Shown: piece after piece, positions 1-10,400 of the stretch | Layout: each line of letters starts with the position of its first letter | Position numbering within the stretch: the first letter of the stretch is position 1 | Assembly (NCBI GenBank): GCA_030141605.1 | Contig: JAQGDQ010000384.1 | Span: 25,167 to 89,166 of the forward strand | Length of the DNA: 64,000 nucleotides | Direction of reading: 5' to 3' | Source of the DNA: Tubiluchus corallicola | Taxonomy: Eukaryota > Priapulida > Priapulimorpha > Priapulimorphida > Tubiluchidae | Notes under the pieces: model-generated | Database searches by the model: none | Told to the model about the DNA's origin: nothing | What the model saw: only the letters and a program-made list of their open reading frames with translations | Program-made: the position numbers and the translations under genes

Positions 1-8
1 GGAAAAAA

Positions 9-197
9 ATGAAGCAAAGCAATGAGATTATAACTCACATAGTAGGAAGGTGGCTAAAGGGCGAAAAGTACGAAACAATAGCCAGCGACCTTAACATATC
101 AACAACCTATGTATATAAATTACTTTCAAAGTCTCCAATCTTTCAAACTGTAAAGCAGTATAAAAAGCAAATAAAGGCACAAAAAAACAAAGACTAA
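9..197 (+). CDS. Small helix-turn-helix protein, possibly 5'-truncated
   Basis: The 62-residue product is basic. Residues 22-42 (ETIASDLNISTTYVYKLLSK) read as a helix-turn-helix of the homeodomain-like type, followed by a lysine-rich tail. No other domain is visible. The reading frame is open back to the window edge (only AAA codons precede the ATG), so an upstream start outside the window is possible. A purine-rich GGAAAAAA immediately precedes the ATG and could be a ribosome site. I do not recognise the family. A DNA-binding role is inferred from the HTH only. It is followed by a 22-bp tandem repeat and lies convergent to pgk. Confidence 0.5.
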   Translation: MKQSNEIITHIVGRWLKGEKYETIASDLNISTTYVYKLLSKSPIFQTVKQYKKQIKAQKNKD

Positions 198-247
198 GGC
201 CTGCAAGCTCAAACCAAGTGTTTATGCTAATAGCTGTACTAAGGAAA

Positions 248-291
248 ATAATATTTAAACACCGTTGAAATAATATTTAAATACCGTTGAA
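248..291. repeat. Two tandem 22-bp direct repeats
   Basis: Two adjacent 22-bp units (248-269 and 270-291) ending in CCGTTGAA differ at one base. They lie in the gap between the small HTH gene and the 3' end of pgk. The 22-bp period (about two helical turns) would suit a protein-binding site, but no partner is known. Confidence 0.6.
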
Positions 292-441
292 ATACTACAA
301 AAAAAGAACAAAAGACCTCTTAACATAGTAAAGAAGGCTTTTTTATCTTATTGAATACAGAGGTAAGTAATATTGAATTTGGCACTTTATCTAAAAAAGG
401 TTTATTTTTATCAAACTTCCTTAGAACAAGCAATTACTTAT

Positions 442-1632
442 TTACCCCTGTATCGCCTTTATACCCGGCAACTGCTTCCCTTCTATATACTCCAACAAGG
501 CCCCACCGCCCGTAGATACATAGCTTACTTCATCTGCTAACTCATATTTATTAATCGCAGCTACAGAATCTCCCCCACCCACAAGTGTAAATGCTCCTTT
601 TTTCGTTGTTTCTACTAGTGCTAAGGCTATCTGCTTTGTTCCTTTAGCAAATTTATCAATTTCAAACACCCCAGCAGGCCCATTCCAAAATATAGTCTTA
701 GATTGTAAAATAATATCCGTGAATTTTTCTATCGTTTTTTGTCCAATATCCAAACCTTCCCAACCATCAGGTATTTCATCTATAGAGCATTCTTTTGTAT
801 TTGCCTTCTCCGAAAAATCATCAGCAATTAAAGATGTCTCTGGAAAATATATTTCAACATTATGAGTCTTAGCTTTTTGCAATATTTCATTGGCTAAGTC
901 CAATTTGTCATTCTCTACCAACGAATTGCCTATCTTGCCTCCTTGTGCTTTCACAAAAGTATAAGCCATACCTCCAATAATTATCATCTTATCCACCTTA
1001 GGAAGTAAATTCTCTATTACATCTATCTTAGAAGACACTTTTGCCCCTCCAAGTATAGCAGTAATAGGCTTTTGTCCCTCTTTTACCACTTGGTCTATAC
1101 TTTTTATTTCATTCTCTATTACATAACCAAACATTTTATCATTAGGAAAAAACTCTGCTATTATAGCCGTAGAAGCGTGAGCCCTATGTGCTGTGCCAAA
1201 TGCATCGTTAATATACACATCTGCTAAATTAGCCAACTGTTTTGCAAATGCCTTGTCCCCCTTTTTTTCCTCTTTGTGAAAACGTAAATTTTCTAACAAT
1301 AGCACCTCTCCTGCTTTCAGGCTATCTGCCATATCTTGAGTTTCATCCCCTATACACCCTTCCGCAAACCTCACTTTTACATTCAAAACCTCCGACAAAT
1401 AATCTACAATATGACGCAACGAAAATTTATCCTCAAAACCATCCTTGGGTCTTCCAAGATGAGACATTAATATTACAGCACCACCTCCTTTAAGTACCTT
1501 GTTAATAGTAGGAAGAGCTGCTTTGATTCTTGTCGAATCTGTTATTTCTAAACTTTCATTCAAAGGCACATTAAAATCAACTCTTATGATAGCCTTTTTA
1601 TTAGAAAAATTATAACTGTCTATTGTAGCCAT
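442..1632 (-). CDS. pgk: Phosphoglycerate kinase
   Basis: This glycolytic enzyme transfers phosphate from 1,3-bisphosphoglycerate to ADP in the cytoplasm. The 396-residue length is normal for bacterial PGK. The N-terminal substrate-binding signature RVDFNVPL is at residues 17-24, SHLGRP at 57-62, [12 protein letters not shown] lies further on, and the nucleotide-binding GGGDS motif is near the C-terminus. It is transcribed alone. A CAAAGATA sequence about 50 bp upstream on the plus strand reads as a Bacteroidota -7 box (TATCTTTG) on the coding strand. Nothing is unusual. Confidence 0.97.
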   Translation of the reverse strand: MATIDSYNFSNKKAIIRVDFNVPLNESLEITDSTRIKAALPTINKVLKGGGAVILMSHLGRPKDGFEDKFSLRHIVDYLSEVLNVKVRFAEGCIGDETQDMADSLKAGEVLLLENLRFHKEEKKGDKAFAKQLANLADVYINDAFGTAHRAHASTAIIAEFFPNDKMFGYVIENEIKSIDQVVKEGQKPITAILGGAKVSSKIDVIENLLPKVDKMIIIGGMAYTFVKAQGGKIGNSLVENDKLDLANEILQKAKTHNVEIYFPETSLIADDFSEKANTKECSIDEIPDGWEGLDIGQKTIEKFTDIILQSKTIFWNGPAGVFEIDKFAKGTKQIALALVETTKKGAFTLVGGGDSVAAINKYELADEVSYVSTGGGALLEYIEGKQLPGIKAIQG

Positions 1633-1680
1633 TTTTGTTTTTATTTTTTTTGGATAAATATTTCAAAGTAAAAAGTTCTG

Positions 1681-1688
1681 CAAAGATA
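1681..1688 (-). promoter_or_regulatory. Putative -7 box of the pgk promoter
   Basis: Read on the minus strand this is TATCTTTG, a full match to the Bacteroidota -7 consensus TAnnTTTG. It lies 49 bp before the pgk start codon. No clear -33 TTTG was found at the usual 19-21 bp distance, so the call rests on the -7 box and position. Confidence 0.45.
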
Positions 1689-1759
1689 TAAAAAATGAAC
1701 AATAATATATACTAACTGCTTTTATTCTTTATAAACCTTTACCTATTACAAGAAGATAA

Positions 1760-1900
1760 TTAAGATAATTTATTGGTAAAATACTTGTCTATTATCTTTC
1801 TTATTTCTTTCTCGATGTCCCTTTCCAAGTGTTTTAAGATAGCTCTTAAAGCTCTCTTTTCCTTTTTAGTCAATTCTCTTTCTGGCTTATTGTTTTGCAT
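1760..1900 (-). CDS. 46-aa basic helical microprotein, copy A
   Basis: The minus-strand frame starts at ATG 1898-1900 and stops at 1760-1762. The product starts MQNNKPERELTKKEKRALR and continues as a very charged (Lys/Arg/Glu) sequence, probably one or two amphipathic helices, with no cysteine or signal peptide. Copy B (3232-3372) keeps exactly the same length and start. Its product differs at two residues (Glu9 to Lys, Glu32 to Gly). A T-run ending a strong stem directly precedes the ATG. I do not recognise a family. Equal length in both copies supports coding, but two copies are too few for proof. A nucleic-acid-binding role is only a guess from charge. Confidence 0.45.
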   Translation of the reverse strand: MQNNKPERELTKKEKRALRAILKHLERDIEKEIRKIIDKYFTNKLS

Positions 1901-1907
1901 AAAAAAA

Positions 1908-2015
1908 GCGTGTAACTGTTGCTTATCCGCCTTAAAGGTATTGCAGTACCCACATCACAAGATAAGCACAGCACACGCTATACTTAATACCCTTGTGATG
2001 TCTTATTTCTGCAAT
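1908..2015 (-). ncRNA. Interleaved-stem leader (attenuator or pseudoknot), copy A
   Basis: Read on the minus strand, three stems occur upstream of the 46-aa frame. P1 is ATTGCAG/CTGCAAT (2009-2015 with 1940-1946). P2 is a perfect 10-bp ACATCACAAG/CTTGTGATGT (1992-2001 with 1952-1961). P3 pairs 1961-1978 with 1908-1927 for about 18 bp with two single-base bulges and is followed by seven T just before the ATG. One arm of P3 lies in the loop of P2 and the other lies beyond it, so P2 and P3 form a pseudoknot or exclude each other. P3 plus the T-run resembles an intrinsic terminator, and P2 would be the competing stem. No ligand-binding family was recognised. Confidence 0.45.
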
Positions 2016-2259
2016 TTTTTTAAGACAAGGATAATTAAGATACCATAGTATCTAACTCAATATTTTAAGGTGTAAAGATAAGAAATTTGAAAATTATAAT
2101 GTAGATTTACGAATTTTTAATGTGCTATTGTATATAGTTACTATACTTAAACGAGTTTGCTTTTAGATATAATACTATCAGATACACAGAACTTGGTAGA
2201 TTTGCTTACTGCATATCACTTACTAACAATAAAAGATTAACCTATAAAGAACTTATAAA

Positions 2260-3171
2260 ATGAGTAAGAAAATAAGAAAAGTAAGGGTTGATAATATAGA
2301 TATAACAGTTCTCAATACCTCAAATAAGGAAAAAGATTTTATTTCTCTAACAGATATGACGGCTGGTTTCGATGGAGGAAGTGGTTTAATTGAAAAATGG
2401 CTTAGAAACAGAAATACCCTAGAATACTTAGGCGAATGGGAAGCATTAAACAACGAAAATTTTAATTCCCCCGAATTCGGGGGAATTATGCAACAAGCTG
2501 GTTTAAATAGATTTACAATCTCTACAAAGAAATGGGTGGAAAAAACTAAATCAATAGGTATTTTTGCAAAAAGTGGAAGGTATGGAGGGACTTACGCTCA
2601 TAAAGATATTGCTTATAATTTTGGGATGTGGCTAAGTCCAAGATTTCAACTTCTTTTAATAAAAGAATTTGATAGAATAAAAGAAATTGAGAGCAACCAA
2701 TATAATCTTGAATGGGACGTTAAAAGAATAATTAGCAAAGCAAATTACAGTTTACATACAAATGCTGTAAAAAAATACAGAATACCTAAAAGTAATATAG
2801 CTAAGGACAAAGAAGGTATAATATATGCCGATGAAGCAGATATTTTAAATTTAGCATTATTTGGTTGCACTGCAAAAGAATGGAGGTTAGCCAATCAACA
2901 AGCTACTTTAGAAGGTAAAAATATAAGAGACGTAGCAAGTATTAATGAACTTGTAGTTTTGTCCAACTTAGAAAAGATAAATGCTCTACTTCTTGAACAA
3001 AATATTAGCAAAAAACAAAGATATTTATACTTAAAACAAGAAGCGAAAAAAGACTTAGATATTTTAAATAAAACAGATTTCTTAAAATCTATTAAAAAAG
3101 AAACAGAAGATATATATACAAAGCAAATAGAAGAAAAAACATCAGACTTTGATAGAGCATTAAGAGAATAA
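2260..3171 (+). CDS. KilA-N domain DNA-binding protein
   Basis: Residues about 20-145 match the KilA-N fold as found in many Bacteroidota proteins: FISLTDMT at the start, then IEKWLRNRNTLEYLGEWE, then SGRYGGTYAHKDIAYNFGMW and SPRFQLLLIKEFDR. The remaining 155 residues are helical and charged, with no recognised catalytic motif. The family is typical of phage and other mobile DNA and binds DNA. The specific role here is unknown. The gene is bracketed by two near-identical 343/342-bp direct repeats, and no other phage-like gene is present. A 26-bp perfect GC-rich palindrome lies inside the KilA-N coding region. The ATG at 2260 is preceded by AAAGAACTTATAAA, without a clear Shine-Dalgarno sequence. 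Confidence 0.85.
   Translation: MSKKIRKVRVDNIDITVLNTSNKEKDFISLTDMTAGFDGGSGLIEKWLRNRNTLEYLGEWEALNNENFNSPEFGGIMQQAGLNRFTISTKKWVEKTKSIGIFAKSGRYGGTYAHKDIAYNFGMWLSPRFQLLLIKEFDRIKEIESNQYNLEWDVKRIISKANYSLHTNAVKKYRIPKSNIAKDKEGIIYADEADILNLALFGCTAKEWRLANQQATLEGKNIRDVASINELVVLSNLEKINALLLEQNISKKQRYLYLKQEAKKDLDILNKTDFLKSIKKETEDIYTKQIEEKTSDFDRALRE
2463..2488. repeat. 26-bp perfect palindrome inside the KilA-N gene
   Basis: The sequence is perfectly self-complementary over 26 bp. Its core is CCCCCGAATTCGGGGG, flanked by TAATT and AATTA. It lies within coding sequence (codons about 69-76, FNSPEFGG) and is much more GC-rich than its surroundings. Confidence 0.9.
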
Positions 3172-3231
3172 GAAAAGTTCTTATTTTTGATTTTTAAATA
3201 TGGTAATTACCCCCTTGTTACAAGAAGATAA

Positions 3232-3372
3232 TTAAGATAATTTATTGGTAAAATACTTGTCTATTATCTTTCTTATTCCTTTCTCGATGTCCCTTTCCAA
3301 GTGTTTTAAGATAGCTCTTAAAGCTCTCTTTTCTTTTTTAGTCAACTTTCTTTCTGGCTTATTGTTTTGCAT
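3232..3372 (-). CDS. 46-aa basic helical microprotein, copy B
   Basis: ATG at 3370-3372, stop at 3232-3234. The product begins MQNNKPERKLTKKEKRALR and is identical in length to copy A with two replacements. Other codon differences are silent. The same interleaved-stem leader and T-run precede it. Function is unknown. An alternative plus-strand hydrophobic frame across the same DNA is not conserved in its C-terminus between copies, which favours this minus-strand frame. Confidence 0.45.
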   Translation of the reverse strand: MQNNKPERKLTKKEKRALRAILKHLERDIEKGIRKIIDKYFTNKLS

Positions 3373-3378
3373 AAAAAA

Positions 3379-3487
3379 GCGTGTAACTGTTACTTATCCC
3401 GCTTCTAAGGTATTGCAGTACCCACATCACAAGATAAGCACAGCACACGCTATACTTAATACCCTTGTGATGTTCTATCTCTGCAAT
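3379..3487 (-). ncRNA. Interleaved-stem leader, copy B
   Basis: The same three stems as copy A are present: P1 ATTGCAG/CTGCAAT (3412-3418 with 3481-3487), P2 perfect 10 bp (3424-3433 with 3464-3473), and P3 (3379-3398 with 3433-3450) followed by six T before the ATG. The segment between P3 and P1 differs from copy A (CCCGCTTCTAAGG against CCGCCTTAAAGG), so change is concentrated outside the stems. One P3 base differs (TACTTATC against TGCTTATC) and falls at a paired or bulged position. Confidence 0.45.
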
Positions 3488-3800
3488 TTTTAGAAACAAG
3501 AATAATTAAGATACCATAGTATCTAACTCAATATTTTAAGGTGTAAAGATAAGAAATTTATATAGAAAGTTGAATTATTGAAAACGTGTAAGATATTGCA
3601 CTATCTTTTTTTTGCATTCTCACCCACCACCCAACTTAGCAATTATATAATATATTTATATAGAATTTCGTTTTATCTTTTAATAGAATGTAGTTTACGT
3701 AGGTACAAGGTTTTATTTTATCATATTTATAGTTTTATAAAATATCAAACAAATTAATTACTCCATTTTACTTTTTCGTTACTAAAACCTATAATATTTC

Positions 3801-3808
3801 TATTTTTG
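3801..3808 (+). promoter_or_regulatory. Putative -7 box of the ruvA-sprA promoter
   Basis: TATTTTTG matches TAnnTTTG and lies 26 bp before the ruvA ATG, which fits a short leader. A weak TTCG about 22 bp upstream is the only -33 candidate. Confidence 0.45.
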
Positions 3809-3834
3809 TGGTACATTAAAAAAATATTTATACA

Positions 3835-4416
3835 ATGTTCGAATATATTAAAGGTAAAATAACAACCTCATCACCAACCTACTGCGTCATAGAAAACAAC
3901 CATATTGGCTACCTTGTCAATATTTCGTTAAACACCTATTCCAAATTAAGTAAAAATCAAGAAACACAACTCTACATCCATCAGGTAATACGCGAAGATA
4001 GTAATGAACTTTTTGGCTTTTATACCAAAGACGAACGACAACTATTCCGCCTTCTACTTACAGTATCAGGCGTAGGAGCCAATACCGCTCGAGTTATTTT
4101 ATCTTCTTCCAGTTCGCAAGAACTAAAAACAGCCATCATAACCAATAATGTAGAACTACTCAAAAGTGTAAAAGGAATAGGAGAAAAAACAGCCAAAAGA
4201 ATTATATTAGACCTAAAAGATAAAATAGACAAGGAAAACCTTGCTGCAAAAACACCAATATCATTAGACAACACCACAAGAAAAGAAGCACTATCAGCAC
4301 TCATTATACTTGGCTTTTCCAAAACAGCAGTAGAAAAAGTGCTTAACCAAATACTTAATCAGAATCCACAACTCACAGTAGAAGAACTAATAAAAGCAGC
4401 ATTGAAAAAACTATAA
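3835..4416 (+). CDS. ruvA: Holliday junction helicase subunit RuvA
   Basis: RuvA binds four-way DNA junctions and loads the RuvB motor during recombination and repair. The 193-residue length is normal. Residues 1-65 form the OB-fold domain (starts MFEYIKGKI). Two helix-hairpin-helix motifs follow, one at SGVGANTARVIL (about residue 75) and one at VKGIGEKTAKRIILDLK (about residue 107). The C-terminal three-helix domain that contacts RuvB is present (KEALSALIILGFSK). sprA starts 25 bp downstream on the same strand, so the two are probably co-transcribed. ruvA next to sprA is an arrangement known from other Bacteroidota. Confidence 0.96.
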   Translation: MFEYIKGKITTSSPTYCVIENNHIGYLVNISLNTYSKLSKNQETQLYIHQVIREDSNELFGFYTKDERQLFRLLLTVSGVGANTARVILSSSSSQELKTAIITNNVELLKSVKGIGEKTAKRIILDLKDKIDKENLAAKTPISLDNTTRKEALSALIILGFSKTAVEKVLNQILNQNPQLTVEELIKAALKKL

Positions 4417-4441
4417 AACGTATTAACCATAATAAAACGTA

Positions 4442-7400
4442 GTGAGATATACGCTAATAATAAAAAAAACACTTACAATAGTCCTTTTCGGACACCTTAG
4501 CATTTGGCTACCTCTCAAAAACTACGCACAAACCACAACAAACATACAAAGAGACAGTGTAGAAGTAAAAAGTCAAAACCCCTTAGAAATAAAACCCACC
4601 AACCAAAAAAACTACATAATATACGACGAAGAAAAAAAAGAATACATCAAATACAATCAAATAGGGGGTAAAAACATCCTCCCTCCTAGCACAATAACCC
4701 AACAAGAATATTTCAAAGACGATTTCGACAAAACCATTTATAACTATTGGAGACAAAAAGCTAGCGGACTCGAAATAGAAGAAGGTAGTACAAGCTTTTT
4801 GAACGACCCCCTATTAAAAATAAAAACCCAACTATTAGACCAAGTTATTGGCATAGGAGATATAACTATAAAACCCACAGGAGCAGCAGAAATATCACTA
4901 AGCGTAAAAACCTCGAAAATAGACAACCCACAACTACAAGAAAGATTCAGAAGAAATATAATATTAGACTTTAACCAAAAACTTCAAGCATCAGTCAACG
5001 GCTCCATAGGAGACAATATAAACGTAAATATAGGATATGACACCGAAGCATCCTTTGAATGGGAAAACCAAATAACAGTAGGATATGAAGGAACAGAAGA
5101 TGAAATAATTCAAAAATTAGAATTTGGAAACATATCAATGCCCCTATCCAGCACACTCATCTCAGGAGTAAACAGCTTGCAAGGAGTAAAAGCCGATTTA
5201 AAATTCGGACGACTTTATCTCACAGCCCTTCTATCGCAACAGCAGAGCGAAGTCTCCAACATCAGAGTAGAAAACGGAGCACAAAAAGAAAATTTCGATA
5301 TCAGTGTGAGCGACTATGATGTAAACAGACACTTCTTTTTATCCGATTATTTTGAGCAAACCTACGATAAAACATTGGAAACCCTACCTGTGCTCAATAC
5401 CTTAGCAGAAATAACTCGAATAGAAGTATGGATAACCAATAGAACCAGCGCCATAGAAAACACCAACAATATAATAGCCTTTACCGACCTTGGCGAAGGA
5501 CAAGGCAACACCAACCCCGCACAAACATTCGTCAATGTACAACCTCCATTTAGTCAATACCCCGACAATAGTCGTAACGACCTATACCAAAATATGACTA
5601 CTACCTACCAAGGCATAAGAAACTACAATGAAATTACAAACATATTAACACCCCTCGAAACCTCCTACAACTATAAGAATGGAATAGACTATGAAAGAAT
5701 AGAAAGAGCCAGAAAACTTTCAACCAACGAATATACTTACCATCCTCAACTTGGCTACATATCACTCAACTCACAACTAAACAATAGCGAAGTTCTTGCC
5801 GTAGCCTACGAATACAGCATAGCAGGAGAACTGTATCAAGTAGGAGAATTCTCAACCGATGGAATAACACCTCCGCAAACGCTTATGCTCAAACTGCTAA
5901 AACCCGTCAATTTGCAACCCAGCCACCCCTTATGGGAACTAATGATGAAAAACATATATACCCTAGATGCCTATCAAGTACAAAAAGACAACTTCATCTT
6001 AGATGTATTGTACAGAGACGACCAAAGCAACAACTATGTCAACTTTATACCAGAAGGCAAAACGGCTAATGAAATACTCCTACGAACTCTTAACTTAGAC
6101 AACCTAAACAACCAGCTTGACCCCACACCAGATGGAGTTTTTGACTTTCTCCCTAATATAACCATCAACCCTGACAATGGAAAAATAATAATGCCCTCAA
6201 CACAACCTTTTGGAAAATACTTGCGAGAAAAAATAACAGGAGGCGACCCCTCCCTAGACCCCATAGCAGACAAATATGTATTCGATGAACTATACAACAC
6301 AACCAAAATACTTGCACAAGAAGAAGCCGAAAAAACCAAATACATACTATCAGGCTCTTACGAAACCTCATCCAGTTCAAGCATATCACTTAACGCCATA
6401 AACATACCACAAGGCTCAGTAACCGTTACAGCAGGAGGAACAATGCTTATAGAAGGAAAAGACTACATAGTAGACTATAACCTTGGAAATGTAAAAATAA
6501 TTAATCAAATCATCTTAGAATCAGGAGTTCCTATAGATATAAAACTAGAAAGCAACACCCTATTCGCCAGTCAACAAAAAAACCTTATGGGACTAAACGC
6601 CCTCTATAAGTTCAACAACGATTTCAGCATAGGAGCTACACTCCTTCACCTTAGCCAAAAACCTATTACCGACAAAGTAGGCATAGGCGAAACACCTATA
6701 AAAAATACTTTATGGGGTGTTAATACCAATTACAAAGGAGAATCAAAATTACTTTCCCAAGTCATCAACACACTTCCCTATGTAAACATACAAGAACCCT
6801 CCACAATAACATTCTCAGGAGAATTTGCACAACTCATAACATCAGCCCCTAACACCGTAGGTGAAAATGGAACCGTCTTTATAGACGATTTCGACAACAC
6901 TAAAACCTCCTTAGCTCTAAAATCTGTTACAAGCTGGCAAATATCCAGCATACCAAAAGACATACCCGAATCCTCTCTTACCAATGACCTAAGCATAGGA
7001 TACGGAAGAGCCAAACTAGCTTGGTATACCATAGACCCTATCTTCTACAACAAAAGAGACGCCCCCGCTAACATTATAAGCAACGAAAACGCCCTCTCCA
7101 ACCATTTCGTCAGAGAAGTAACACTACAAGAAGTATTCCCATTTCGCCAAACCCCCACAGGTATATCCAACAGAATTAACACCCTCAACCTATCCTACTA
7201 CCCCACACAAAAAGGCCCCTACAACTACTCCACCAACGTAAACCAAGATGGACAACTCGCCCAACCAGAAACCAACTGGGGAGGAATAATGAGAGCCTTA
7301 GAAACTAACGACTTTGAAAACTCAAATATAGAATACATAGAATTTTGGCTAATGGACCCCTTTGCAGAAGATCCAGACAATGCACACTTAGGAGGAGACC

Positions 7401-10400
7401 TCTATATAAACCTAGGCGACGTATCAGAAGATATCCTCAAAGACGGAAGAAGATTTTATGAAAATGGAGTATCCCAAAACCCCGACCTTTTCGACTATAC
7501 CGTATGGGGAAAAGTACCCAAATCCCAACCTATAATAGATGCTTTCGACAACAACGAAGAAATAAAAAAACTACAAGACGTAGGACTTAACGGACTAAAC
7601 GACGAAGAAGAAAGAAACTTTTTTAGCGACTACCTAAATACACTAAAAGGAGAACTAACACCACAAGCCTACCAAACTTACGAACAAGACCCCTCGCAAG
7701 ATAACTTTCGCTACTTCAAAAGCCAAGAAGCTGATGACCAAAATTTTGGAATATTAGACAGATACAAAGACTTTAACAACACACAAGGAAACTCCGCCTC
7801 ATCAACCGAAGCATACTCCAACCTGCCCGATAAAGAAAGTTTTAGAAGAGACAACACCTTCAACGAACAAGAAAATTACTTTCAATACAAAATCAGCCTA
7901 AGAAAACAAGATATGCAAATAGAACATAACTACATTACAGACTCTATACAAAGCACCATAACATTTAAAAACGGAGAAGAAAGCCCAATCACATGGTACC
8001 AATTCAGAATACCACTGACAGAATACGAAAAAAAAGTAGGAGATATTGAAAACTTCCGAAACATTCGATTTGTCAGAATGTTCCTCACAAACTTTAACCA
8101 AGAAACACACCTACGCTTTGCCACCTTAGACCTCGTACGCTCAGGATGGAGAAAATACACCAAAGACCTCAAAGAAGACGGAGACGGAACAAGCCTCCCC
8201 GAAAACGAAAAAACAAAATTCGAAATTTCTGCCGTAAACATAGAAGAAAACTCAAATAAGAAACCCGTTAACTACATTCTACCCCCAGGACTTTTTAGAT
8301 CCATCGACCCCACCGACCCACAACTGATAGAAACCAACGAACAAGCCCTACTACTTAGAGCCATAGACCTAGAAGACAACGACCTAAGAGCCGTATATAA
8401 AAACCTGAACATAGACATAAGAAACTACCAACGCCTAAAAATGGACATACACGCCGAAGAAATTATTGGATACCCACTCGAAGACTACGATATGAGCATA
8501 GTCATCCGATTTGGAACAGACTTTTACAACAACTACTACGAATACGAAATACCACTAAAACTAACACCCCCAAGAAGCACACCCTACGACAACAACAGTG
8601 AAGGCGATAGACTCATAGTTTGGCCCGACGACAATAGATTAGACATCAACCTAGACCTATTCTACCAAACAAAAATCAACAGAAACAACACAATGAAAGA
8701 ACCCAACAGCAACATTACCCTATCATCCGTTTATCAAGAAAAAGAAGGCAAAAACTTCATAAAAGTAAAAGGAAACCCCACACTTACCGACACAAGAATA
8801 ATGATGATAGGAATAAAAAACAGAGACAAAAGAAACTTTACCAACGACATAGGAGACGACAAATCAATAGAAATATGGGCAAACGAACTGCGACTATCAG
8901 AATACGACAACGAAGGAGGCTGGGCAACCACCGGAACACTCACCACTAACTTTGGCAGCTTTGGAAACATAAACCTATCCGGACTCTACTCCACACCCGG
9001 ATTCGGACAAATACAACAAGATGTAAATGAACGAGAAAGACAAACAACATCACAATACAACCTCACCACCAACCTACAACTTGGAGAACTATTTCCCAAA
9101 ACATTAGGACTTACCATACCAATGTACTTCAACTCCTCAGAAAAAACCTTAGAACAAGAATACAGCGCCTTAATGCCTGACGTACCCACAAAAGAAGCCA
9201 TCGCTAATGCCGCAACACAAAGCGAAAGAGACTCCATCGAACTTTTAGCCCAAGACTACACCCGAAGAACAAACCTAAGCTTTACCAACGTGAAAATTGG
9301 AGACACAGGAAACAAAGCCAAAGTATATAGCCCCTCCAATTTTTATTTCGGATACGCCTTCAGCGAAACCTACCAACGAAATACAACCATAGAACATAAA
9401 ACAGAAAAATCCTATAAAGGAATATTTGGATACCAATTCAGCCACAACCCCAAGAACTACTCCCCCTTCGCAAAAAACGAAAAGCAACCTAAACTTATTC
9501 AAGACTTTAATTTCAACCTACTACCCTCTCAATTTTCATTCAGATCAGAAATAACACGAAACTACAACGAACAAAAATACCGCAACCTATCCAACCCCAA
9601 CTTCATCGTAGAACCCGTAGTAACCAAAGACTTTCTATGGAACAGATACTACAACCTACAATACGACCTCGCTAAATCCTTTAAATTTAACTATACCGCC
9701 ACCAACAATGCACGCATAGATGAACCAGATGGAACCGTAAACAAAAATATAGATAGAGACCAATACGAAATATGGAAAGACTCCGTATGGACAAACATTA
9801 AAAACTTTGGAAGAACTACCGACTTCAACCAAGCATTTAACTTCAGTTATAGCGTTCCTATTAATAAAATACCCTTGCTCGACTGGACTACCCTCAACGC
9901 AAGATACACAGGAACATACCGATGGACAGCATCACCCATCTTAAACGACATAGAAATTGGAAATACAATAACCAATAGTGGAACACTACAAATTAATGGA
10001 CAATTGAATTTCAGTAGAATATACAGCCAATCAGACTACCTCAAAAACGTAGAAAGAAACCTATACAGAAAAAAAACGCAAAATAAAAAAGCCACAAGAC
10101 GAAGACACACCCTAAACAACATACAACTAACAGCCAATGAACCTAAATCAATCTATCACAAACTTGGAACAGAACAAATCGACGTGAGAATAGTAAACAC
10201 AAAAACCCGCAAAATAATAAAAGGAGAAACAGAAATTATCAATAAAAACAGAATAAAATTCACCCCAACAGAAGATGTAGAAATCGCCAACATATACATC
10301 ACCGGAACAATACAAGAAAAAAACTACCAAACACCACAAGCATACGCTGCCAGCATACTTACATCCCTCAAAACATTATCCTTCTCATACCAACAAAAAA

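Larger units (their letters stand above)
1746..2088. repeat. 343-bp structured direct repeat, copy A
   Basis: This block recurs almost unchanged at 3218-3559, on the other side of the KilA-N gene and in the same orientation. Both copies begin with TTACAAGAAGATAATTAAG and end with GTGTAAAGATAAGAAATTT. A ATAATTAAGATA motif occurs near both ends of each unit, and a small GATAC-CATA-GTATC palindrome lies near the right end. Inside are a 46-codon minus-strand reading frame and several interleaved inverted repeats (separate entries). No terminal inverted repeats or transposase were seen. Confidence 0.9.
3218..3559. repeat. 342-bp structured direct repeat, copy B
   Basis: This is the second copy of the unit at 1746-2088, in direct orientation, 47 bp after the KilA-N stop codon. 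Differences from copy A are scattered single-base changes and a few one-base indels, concentrated in predicted loops and the T-run. The stems and the 46-codon frame are kept. The sequence beyond the right end (3560-3834) is not shared with copy A. It holds a small AAGATA/TATCTT hairpin plus eight T at 3590-3614 and an ACCCACCACC motif at 3622 that recurs near the decayed third copy. Confidence 0.9.

Noticed and set aside
248-291. CRISPR array
   Set aside because: Only two adjacent units without spacers, and no cas gene.
1773-2048. Plus-strand hydrophobic frame of about 90 codons in repeat copy A (and about 82 codons at 3245-3493 in copy B)
   Set aside because: The C-terminal parts differ by frame-changing indels between copies, while the minus-strand 46-codon frame keeps its length. 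The hydrophobic character is what the antisense of a Lys/Glu-rich gene gives.
2260-3171. Prophage
   Set aside because: KilA-N is common in phages, but no integrase, structural or replication gene and no second phage-type gene is present.
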